Of a DNA stretch of 64,000 nucleotides, positions 1 to 8,614 are shown piece after piece (within the stretch, counting starts at the first letter, position 1; every line of letters starts with the position of its first letter). The notes under the pieces were generated by a model. It saw nothing but the letters and a program-made list of their open reading frames with translations. It ran no database searches and had not been told where the DNA came from. This stretch comes from Phlebopus portentosus (Eukaryota > Basidiomycota > Agaricomycetes > Boletales > Boletinellaceae), in contig JAYXKI010000004.1 in the NCBI GenBank assembly GCA_037892935.1, positions 1,736,001 through 1,800,000 on the forward strand. The letters are read 5' to 3'. The translations under genes and the position numbers were made by a program.

Positions 1-1040
1 GGGACGTCGGACGGTAGGCCTAACTGTACCTTCTCGGCCACCTCCAAAGAGAGTCGTTCTTCGGATTCGCGGCTCGCAATAACGCGAGGCATATATATGC
101 TTTGCACCTGCCTCCATTGAGAAATTTGCTGGAAAAGATTCGTTCGCAAGGTTTGAACGTTGGCGGCCAACAAACTCGTCTTGCAGTTTTTCAGAGTTTC
201 GTTGGAACGAAAGACCCTTCTACAAAAGAGGAACAGTTACGTACTTATCTGGATAAAAAGGAAGGAGTACTTACTGCTTCTCTTCTAAGTCCAAACCAGC
301 GCTGATGAACGCTCGTGCGGACACAGAAAACGATCCATTTACCTCCTTCCTGGCTTCTTCTGCGTCTTCGTCCGCAAACTGCTTGCGGACGTCACTCAAG
401 CACGTTTCTTAAATGCATGTATGAACATTAACATTCTGCACGAACTACCGCAAGAAATGACGCACCATACAGGGGTTCTGTATATGGATCATCTGCCTCA
501 GGGTCTTCATTCCATGCCGTGATCATCGCAGACCACTTGGAAATCGCATCAGGAGAAACAGTTGCGGACATGGCCTCCATGGCTTTCTCGTGAGTCTGTT
601 GCCACTCGACTGCTTCATTCAGCTTCTTGATGAAATAGTCACCTAGAAGGGAATTGCAAGTGAGCAAAACAATATGGAGAAGCGAAGACAACCTTCTCCC
701 AGGTCTTTCCAGTGAAGACAAGCAGATAGGAAGGAAAGTCAAACGCGACTCACCGAACCCTAAGATTTTTCTCCAGTTCCAGGCACCCCAGTGGTCATTG
801 AGGGCTTCGTGACGAACTCCCGGTGCCATTTCGCGCGTACTCATCGCGGTTCCATTGATATGGGCCCATTCGGACTCGACGCCTTCTCCATATGTACGTC
901 CCACCTTCGGTAAGAAATTCAGGGAATACCGAGTCTGACATTGCGGACCATGGGCTGGCAAATGAAACTTAGGGACGGCAACTCGAAGATTTACATCGGA
1001 AAGATCGAGCTGTAGATGTTCGGGGTAGCGTGGCATGCGT
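1..1040 (-). pseudogene. KDZ transposase, C-terminal part, separated from its N-terminal part by an LTR insertion
   Basis: This is the second half of a KDZ (Kyakuja-Dileera-Zisupton) transposase. Conserved KDZ motifs are visible in order: KFHLPAHGPQCQ, YSLNF, VGRTYGEGVESEW, STREMAPGVRHEALNDHWG and NWRKILGF. An intron follows at about 754 down to 660, then the exon with the DYFIKKLNEAVEW segment. A second intron (about 462-404) leads to an exon with ISAGLDLEEKQ, and a third exon runs off the left edge with QVQSIYMPRV. No stop interrupts the spliced exons I could read. The part before position 1040 lies at 12517-14337, beyond the retroelement. The gene is inactive as it stands because of the insertion. 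The family is clear from motif order; exact splice sites are inferred. Confidence 0.85.
1037..1040. repeat. Target-site duplication GCGT, left copy
   Basis: GCGT lies directly outside the TG...CA-bounded LTR at 1041 and recurs directly after the other LTR at 12517-12520. With one copy removed, the KDZ frame closes exactly. Four bases is at the short end for Ty3/Gypsy elements, which usually make 4-6 bp duplications. Confidence 0.85.
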
Positions 1041-2382
1041 TGAAACTCCTGTGCACTGTCTGATAGCTGAGGAGTGTCACAGTTCTTGGGGGCTGTTCGG
1101 TAAGATTAAAACGAGTGGAAAGAGAAGGGTGACTCTTGGGGGGGAAAACTAGAGAAGCGCTGATGCATCGATCTGGGTTCCGGAGCGGTTCCGGAAGGGA
1201 TGGAGGAGAAATGGGATTGAAGGCTGCTGGATGTATGCGAGGGGGGGGATTGGATTAAAGGAGATAGGCGAAGAAGCAAGGTGGGAGAAGTCGAAGCAAG
1301 GGGGATTGGCGGTGGCGGTGCGAAGGTAATCGATGTCCTCACAGGTAATCCCTCGATGGATTCGAACCCTGGAGGCGGAAGACGATGGGACGAAGCTTAG
1401 AGAAGGACTTCCCCTAAGCGCTGACGATTCGAAGGTGATCCCTTCGAGGATTCGACACGATATAACGGGTTACGACGAGTTACGACGAGTTTCGGTGGGT
1501 TACGAAGCGAAACGGAGCTATACGACGTGGAACGAAGCGATACGCAAGGGACTCAAGTGAGACCTTGCGTAGAGGCGTAGGGAGGAGAGATGAGGGTCTC
1601 TGACTTCAACACGGGTTGAACTGATCACACTGGGCTCGGGTACGACTGCAGAGCAGGAGACTCGAGGCGTATGAGACAGAACTATCGTGTATTTGTGGGA
1701 GATAGAGTCGAGGAGAGTACAGGAAGAGTCGAATTGGTCTCGACTGTAGCTGAAGTGGGTTCAAGCCCGAGCTAAACTGTTTTCTGCTAAAACTCTCTGG
1801 GCTAAAACTGGGCTCCTACTACAAGTTGCTCGCCTATTTATAACTTTGTCCGAACCTGAGCCATCGGAGCATCAGGGAGCATAACGAAAGGAAATCGGAA
1901 GTGAAAATCATAAGGGAACGCACGGGAACAAGGTACGAGGTGAGCATATCTGGAAGGTGGCGAGATAATGACCATAGAGCATAATACGACATGTGAGCGC
2001 ACACGGAATATTGAGCATAAGAATCATAAGGAACAAAACAAAATATGAACGCATATGGGACTCAAAAGGGGAAAAGCCGGAGTGCGTCGCGTCGGGTCGA
2101 AACTTGGGAGGTGTCGGGGGCCGATTGCGGATCCTTCAATTTACCTCTCGTGCCTGGGTTTAGTAAGACGAGCTAGCTAAGTCAGCCTTTGTAAGTTTTC
2201 GACTGGGTGGCTCGAGCGTCCGAAGGTTCTTCCTACGCAGCGGTCGAGTGCGAGAGGCTACAGTAGTCCATTCCACTTCGAATCGAATCGATCCGCACTG
2301 AGTTCCGCTGTTACGATGCTGATCACTGCGGAACACGTGTCACGTGCGCGATCTCGGACCTAGCGTGTCGATGCTTCTTACA
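1041..2382 (-). repeat. 3' LTR of the Gypsy element
   Basis: The LTR is 1342 bp. On the element strand it begins TGTAAGAAGC and ends GAGTTTCA, so the termini are TG...CA. It pairs with 11174-12516. Differences I count (this LTR/other LTR): 1098 C/T, 1112 C/T, 1282 T/C, 1528 T/C, 1798 T/C, 1871 A/G, 2270 A/G, 2327 T/C, plus one G fewer in the run near 1241-1248. All eight substitutions fall at CpG sites. A short tandem motif (TTACGACGAG twice) lies near 1479-1498. The short open frames inside the LTR are repeated in both copies and look like chance. Confidence 0.95.
1833..1842 (-). promoter_or_regulatory. Possible LTR TATA box (copy in the 3' LTR)
   Basis: On the element strand the sequence reads TATAAATAGG, a strong TATA match. 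The same motif is at 11967-11976 in the 5' LTR, where it would drive the element's own transcript. Assignment rests on the motif and its position in the LTR only. Confidence 0.45.
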
Positions 2383-2397
2383 TCTCCCGGTTTCTTG
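2383..2397 (-). other. Polypurine-like stretch next to the 3' LTR
   Basis: On the element strand the bases directly before the 3' LTR read AAGAAACCGGGAGA, a purine-rich stretch ending GGGAGA immediately before the LTR's TG. This is where the plus-strand primer (PPT) sits in LTR retroelements. Two C residues interrupt it. Confidence 0.5.
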
Positions 2398-2516
2398 AAA
2401 TCGTGACTGTCCGCAGTCACACTCCCAATAGGGTTAGACTCGGCGTCTCTAGATTCTTGACGCGTAAAACGTGGTTCGCGACGCGTTCCGTTCATCTATC
2501 CTCTCTTCTCTCCGTC

Positions 2517-4437
2517 ATGTCCCATCGACAGCAACAACAACAGCGACAACAGCAACAACAGCAACAGCAGCAACAACAGCCGCTGTTCGACGAGATTCCT
2601 GTCTCAGCGGAGGGCTTCGTGTTCAGCGACACGTGGCTTTACGGTGTCGGAAACCAGGTCCAGGTCATCGAGCGTTTGCACGAGGACGTGGATCAGAGAC
2701 GGTTCGTGAGGATGACCGTTGTGCAGTTCGTTGAGAGGGCGGAGGAAATGCGTGAGATCCAGGTGCGCTTTCTTTTCTGTCTTCATCTATTCTCTTCGTT
2801 CCGTTCCGACTTCCTGAATTTCATAGACCGCGAGAAAGAGACTCGAGGACCTTCGGCCCGAGTGGGTGCCTATCGATTTGATGTGGCCGCCGTATGCCGC
2901 GCGTTTCTGGGCGGAAAGTGTGGTTGCGCTTGCGGATCGTTGCGCAACCCTCAACATCAACTGCGACCAGCTCGATGCGCTCAAGGCTTCGTACCTCGAG
3001 GATGAAAAGTGTTCGAAGCCGGACACCGAAGTCTACGTTCAGCAATGGCGCGCGGGTTTGACCGGTCTAGAAGGGGCGATCGGTCGTCACCGCGATCTGC
3101 TACGGCCACTGGTTGGCCATTTCGACGAAAGGAAGGACGAGCTGGAGAATACGGTCATGAAGATCGATCTGGACCAGGTGAGTGCTCATTCTCGCTTCTT
3201 CTTCTAATCTTGCTAACTGTTGAACTTCTAGCTATGGCGGATGTTTTGGGTCGGTCGTCATCCTCCCGGCACGGAGATCGACGACGTCTGGACCAAATTC
3301 GGGTGGCTCGCTTGGGCGGAGATCCAGGGAATCCTCCTCTCAGCGCCGCTGAAGAGTCACGTCCACGAGGCCCTGCGGTGCTGGACTGCGTATGAGGAGA
3401 AGTGCTGCCCGTGCTCGGTCAAAGCCGCAGACGCACTCGTTGCGCTGCGTTCCGACGCGCATCTCGGCGGATCGGGCCCCTTTTCGTCGGGTATATCCGA
3501 ATTGACCGAGTCTGCCCTCAGGACGCTGCTGGGTCGTCAAGACTTGAGTCAGGTGGAGCGGGAGTCCGTCATCAGCGAGCTGGAAGATCGTGCGGACCGA
3601 GTTTCGTACTTGAGCGAGCTGGAGAAGATGGCAAGCGCAGTCAGGGTTCCGTCGCCGTCTTCGGATCGCGAGAGAGATGAGAGGCCCACGAAGCGGCCTC
3701 GGATTGTCGATTATTCAAGCGACGAGGAGTCGGTAGAGGGGAACTGCAACAACAGCAGCAGCAACATTCCTTCTGCTGCCAACGGTTTCTCTTCTGGGGG
3801 TCCGGCTGGAGATGACGACTTTGGGGCTTTTGACGAAGCGCCCCTCTTTCTTCCAGACGGTGCTGTCAGCGAGAGCAACAGCAGCAACAGCAATCCTCCG
3901 GCTGCGAGCGAGTCTCCGAGTGCAGAACGAATGGAAGAGGATGAGGGAAGCCAAGGCGATGGCAGGGACGGTAGCAGCAGTAGCAGCAGCAGCAGCAATT
4001 CGTCTGCTGGTGGCTGGGTCGTGCATGATGAGGGGTGTGAGAGGTGCGCGAGGGCAGGCCGGGTCTGTGAGGGTTTCCCTGGGCAGGCCTGTGATTACTG
4101 TCGCACGAAGGCCAGGCGGCGATGCGAGCTGGCTACGCACGGGAGGGCTGCGCGTCGCCTGCGGAACGAGCGGGTGGAACGCAAGACGCGCGAAGCTCGT
4201 CAGCGCGCAACGGCGCAGGTGCTGAGGATGCCGGTTGCGCCTGTCCTCGAGGTGAGTGACATCGAGGAGTTGGTCGCCGGGACGGACGAGAGCGCCGTCC
4301 ATTTCCGGATGGCGGCCTTGGAGAGGCGCGCGCGCGTGTTGTTCCGCGCTGCGGATCAACTGCGCAACCTAGCGGAGGAGATGCTGGCCGAGACCAGTGC
4401 ACTAGGAAGGGTGGTAAGGGGTGAGGAGGAAGAGTAA
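2517..4437 (+). CDS. Spliced Zn2Cys6-cluster protein carried antisense inside the Gypsy element
   Basis: I read three exons, 2517-2762, 2827-3177 and 3232-4437, with GT-AG introns of 64 and 54 nt. All exon lengths are multiples of three, giving about 600 residues. The N-terminus has a polyglutamine tract (residues about 5-21). Residues about 80-260 are helical with an LRPEW...WPPYAARFW segment. A Ser/Asn/Glu-rich low-complexity middle (about 340-460) follows. Near residues 468-497 there is a cysteine array C-x2-C-x6-C-x7-C-x2-C-x7-C, which fits the Gal4-type Zn(II)2Cys6 consensus, followed by an Arg-rich helix. It is oriented opposite to gag-pol and lies between integrase and 3' LTR. The ATG is 134 bp inside the element, so LTR sequence could act as its promoter. 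Function is unknown; DNA binding is inferred from the cluster. The intact frame and clean introns argue it is a real gene. Confidence 0.72.
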
Positions 4438-5002
4438 GGAGTAAGAGGCGTGAGGAGAGGGGGTAGAGTGCGTCAAAACGACGCTTTTTCGTCTAGTGTC
4501 CCCTCATGGGACGAATAAAAAAAACAAAGAAAAAGAAGAAAAAGAAAAAAAATAATTTGAACTTTTGTATATATATAGTTTTTGTGCGTTTTTGAATGTT
4601 ATGAATTTTTGTTTGCGGTTTTGACGTTTGGGGTGAAGGTAAATAATAATGGAAGAATGAGGATTGAGATATGAGAAAATGAGAGATTAGAGAAAATAAG
4701 CGGTGATTATTGAGTCGAAAGGACTGAGAGAAAAATAAGCTAGTTGCGCTGTTTTGCGCAGCGCTACGCCGGGTTGCGATTCGCAACTGAGCGCATGAAG
4801 GTGAACACGCGGTTGAACGCGGATCTCGGTTTGCGCGAACACTTTTCCGAGGGTCTAAATGCGGTTGAGCGCGAATAATTCGAAGGAAGGAAAAATCGAG
4901 AGGAAAATCGGGAGAGGAATGAAATGAAACGAATAATCGAAAGGATCTAATAGAAGAAGAATGTCAGTGGTTTGCATGGAGGGTATCAGAACTGAATGGT
5001 GT
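4438..5002. other. Spacer between tail-to-tail genes of the element
   Basis: This stretch separates the stop of the antisense Zn2Cys6 gene from the stop of pol. It is AT-rich with A/T homopolymer runs (4517-4556) and no convincing coding frame. It probably holds the 3' ends and polyadenylation signals of both converging transcripts. Confidence 0.5.
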
Positions 5003-8000
5003 TTATAAGTTGAGGTTTTGAGATTCCGACTGGGCGTCGGAAACGTCGTCTTCTTCTGGTTCGATTGGGGGGTTGGCGTCGTCCTCGAGTTCGTCATCTG
5101 CTGCGTTTACGAGTTTAGTAACGGATACAGAGAGATTCGAACGAGGAAAGTAAGGAATCAGGCGAAACACAGCTACTCGGATCTTCGAGACTGATCCATC
5201 GAGTTCCGCAATGACATATGAGCCGGCCTTTGTTTTGCATACTACCACGTAGGGTCCTAGGTATCGGGGCTTCGTCTTGCGATTAAGTTCCATTTTGATG
5301 CGCGTATTTCGCAACAATACGAGTCGTCCTGGCTGGAAATCGTAGTCTTTGATTTTGGCCTTGTTGATCTCTTCGAATTGTCGCGCGTATGCATGCCGGG
5401 CATCGGAAACTAGTCTGGTGATTCGATCCAGTTCCTCAGGGCGCTTCTGGAGCTGCTTCGCGCGAGTTGCGATAAGTTCCGCAGTCGGAACAGGCGTATC
5501 GACCGGGGGGGCTAAGTATGTGGCTTCGGCGAGGTCGAAAGGTAGAATAGGCTCTACTCCGTGTACCATGTAATATGGGGACATTCTGGTCGCCTTCTGG
5601 ATGGTGATTCTTTCTGCCCAAAATACTGAGTAAGCTTGGTCGCTCCATCGTTTGTCATTACCGTCTACAGCCTTTATCAGGGCTTCCTGCACATCGTAGT
5701 GGCATCTTTCTACAATTCCATTGGCGCGAGAGTTGTATGCTGAGATGCGTATGTGATTGATGTGATATCGATCCTTGAGGTAATCGAGTGCTGCGATGAA
5801 CGGTTTCCCATTATCTGTTACGAGCTCGGGACAAGCGCCGTATCGGCAAAGGAGGTCTTGGAAAATGAACTGGGCTATCGCTTTGCCGGTTTCTTCGCGC
5901 AAGAGTCGAAATTCGGGGTAACCAGATAAAGCGCATCGGGCTTGTACGATGTACCGGTATCCTCCAGACTTCGGCATTACCTTGGTGTCGATGTGTATGC
6001 GCTGGAAAATCGATGGTATTGTTGGTACGACCGGGGGAATTAGAATGTTCTTCGTCTGGCGAACTTGGCACTCATGACAGGTGCGCACGTAGTATTTGAC
6101 GTCTGGACCGAGGGTAGGCCACCAAAATCGTTCCAGGAGTCGAATTCGAACAGAGTATACTCCCTTGTGGCCTAGATCGTCATGCGCTTGCTTTACGAGA
6201 TTCCATCTGCGTTCCGGTTCGATTACGACCTAGTGTCGTCCGTTCCGCACTTTCTTCCACAAACGTCCGTCTCTAGCGAAGAAATTTGCCGCGTACCTGA
6301 TCAGTGCTGCATAGCCATGATCGTCTAACTGATCCGGTCGCTTCTGGCCAATCAAGAAGCTCTTGACGTTATCCAAGCGAGCGTCTTTCGGGTTAGCTTT
6401 CTCGGAGCTGGGAAACAAGGTCAACGCGATGTCAGTCATCTTCGGAAAGTCAGAGCTGCCGTTTCCCTTCTGGCGTTTACTGTTCGATCTCTCGAGGTAT
6501 CCTACTGATCCGAGAGTTGCTTGCGCATTTCCAGGGCTCGATGGGAGTCGTTTCGCTTGGTTGCGCGCACGTAAGTCTGCGCAATACGTCGTAACCGGGT
6601 TTTCGATGTAGAATCCATACGTGTCGTCTATCCACTCTTCGTATCCTTCGTCCGGAGGTGGATCTTCGGGTGCCGGGGGTCGTCGAGAAAGTCCGTCGGT
6701 GCATTTGAAGTCCGCCGCCGGGATGTGGCGAATCTCGAAGTCGAATAGAAGTATCCCGGCGATCCAGCGGTTGATCGTAGCGTTTGGTTGTAAGTCCGGG
6801 TTGTTAATCATGCCTTTGATGTATGCTGCGTCCATTTCTACGACAAGCTTGCGCACTCCGATGAGATATAGTCGCATGGCGTGTAACATACGAAATAGTC
6901 CGTAAAGTTCGATTTTCGGTTGGGAGTATGTTGCTTGCGTGGCATTCCAGTTTATGGAACTGAAGCGATTAATCCTTCTTCGTCCATCTACGTGTTCTTG
7001 ACCCAAATACCATCCTACTCCGATAATCGATGAATCCACCGCAAGTACGACTTCGAGTTCTGATTGATAGTCTATTGCGCATAGAGCTGGACACCTAATG
7101 ACCGCTTCCTTCAACTCGTCCATTGATTCCTGTTCTTCGTCTGTCCAATCGAAAATGTTGTTCTTCCGAGTGAGTCGATTGAGGGGGCGTGCCATCTTGG
7201 CGAAATCCTTAATGAAAATTCGCAGGACTCCCACTGTTCCGAGGAATCCTTTGACTTCGGTTACCGATCGGCATGGCGGCCAGTCACTGACCTTCTGGAC
7301 TTTCGATTTGTCTGGCTCTCGTCCATAATATGTCAGTTTGTGTCCGAGAAATACGATTGACTCAACGCCGATCTCCATTTTCTTTCCTGAGTACGTCCCT
7401 CCCACTGCCTTGACTCGCTGCAAAATTCGATTTACGTCGCATATATGCTCGTAAATAAATCGCCTAATCCCTGGATTCTCTGGCAGGGTTTCGTAAGAGC
7501 CATCCGGGAGTTCGTAGCGCGTTTTGGGACCTAATCCGGGCGAATCGTCTGCATACGGATCAGTACAGTGCGGAATCTCGTCTTGTAGGATGAAAGCGAC
7601 GTCATTGTGCATAATCTGAAGGGAATTCGTGTATCCCATCGGGAGAACCGTCATTCTGAACGTTCCCAAGGGAGTCTGAAATGTCGTGAGATCTCGAGAG
7701 CGTTCGTCTAGAACTCGCTGGTCAAAAGCCACATAGAAATCGAGGCTCGAATAACAACTTCGTCCGCTGCAACACTCCGCAATGGTCTCTATATTCGGCG
7801 GAACGGCTGAGTCTCGGACGGAAACGCCATTCATGTCTTGCAGGTCGAGTATAAATCGAAGGGAGACTCCATCTTTCTTGACTAGGCAAAACCATCGTGA
7901 TCAGTACGAGGAGTTAGACGGTTCAATGGCTCCATTCTTGATTTTCTCGCGAATCAGGTTGATGGTACGCTCGAGAATACCCGGAGGAATAGGTATGTTC

Positions 8001-8614
8001 TTGTGTACCCACGGTACATGCGGTACCGTCGGGATGCGAATCGGATCGAAGTATTGCGCATCGAAACTACCCCGTTCCGCTTCCGTCCACGCTAGTGCTC
8101 CTTCCTGCAGCATAAGTAGGTTAGCAACTAGCAGCCTTTCTTCGGGCCATAAGAACTGATTCTCGTCAATCCTGAGGGCTTCAAACCGCTCCTTCGTTAG
8201 TCTGCCTATGGGCGTAAACGGTTTCGGTTTCTTTGGTATTTCGGGCAGTCCTTCGAGCGGGTTCGGATGCCTCCTTCGGACGATCCGAAATTCTTCTGGT
8301 AGTACCCCGGGGACGGGCCGTACTTTCTGAGCGACACGTTTGTACATGAGTACCGCCGGGTCGTCGTCGTCCGGGGTCTCTAGAATACATGATCTATAAG
8401 GTTGATTTGAATAGTCAGTAGCGAAACGCATTGGGTCTTTCATCAGCTTCCGAAGCTGGTTACTAAATAGTGAGGTGAAAGTGTCGGAAACATCGATAGA
8501 ATAGATAGAAAACGTATTGTTGAGGCTTGAACACGAATAATCGCCTACGTCTAGCTGACGTCTTAGTATCAGTTCCTCGACGTCTGCTGAAAACCCTGTT
8601 GCGCAACGTTGCAC
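5003..8614 (-). pseudogene. pol: Pol (reverse transcriptase, RNase H, integrase) with two in-frame nonsense codons
   Basis: One reading frame runs from the gag overlap to the stop at 5003. RT shows the LDLQDMNG region and an active-site YADD (SDPYADD-like context near 7565). RNase H follows with an AVDSS start, a KIELYG segment and DGLSRR at its end. Integrase shows the HH-CC zinc motif ending CHECQ, then catalytic D (HIDTKV), D (VTDNGKPF) and E (ANGIVERCHYD), and a C-terminal LGPYVVV (GPY/F-type) module. The frame is broken only by TGA at 7901-7903, before RT motif SRWFCLVKKDG, and TAG at 6230-6232, in the integrase zinc region. The TGA is followed by TCA in a context where relatives of this family usually have Arg, so CGA to TGA is likely. 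Replication by this copy would need readthrough or help in trans. Confidence 0.88.

Noticed and set aside
102..305. Plus-strand frame at the left edge
   Set aside because: It is antisense to KDZ transposase exons that read well on the minus strand.
1358..1368. GGTTCGAATCC on the minus strand, identical to a tRNA T-arm/B box
   Set aside because: No matching A box or cloverleaf around it, so not called as a tRNA or SINE; most likely chance.
1333..1560. Open frame on the plus strand in the LTR, repeated at 11467-11694
   Set aside because: Preserved in both LTRs simply because the LTRs are identical there; no family match and low complexity (repeated TACGACGAG).
3711..4402. Long minus-strand frames opposite the Zn2Cys6 gene
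   Set aside because: Poly-Leu and Ser/Arg-rich shadows of the CAGCAG-type repeats in the real plus-strand exon.
4501..4560. A-rich tract that could be a retro-copied poly(A) tail
   Set aside because: The adjacent gene keeps its introns, so it is not a processed copy; the tract is better seen as AT-rich 3' sequence.
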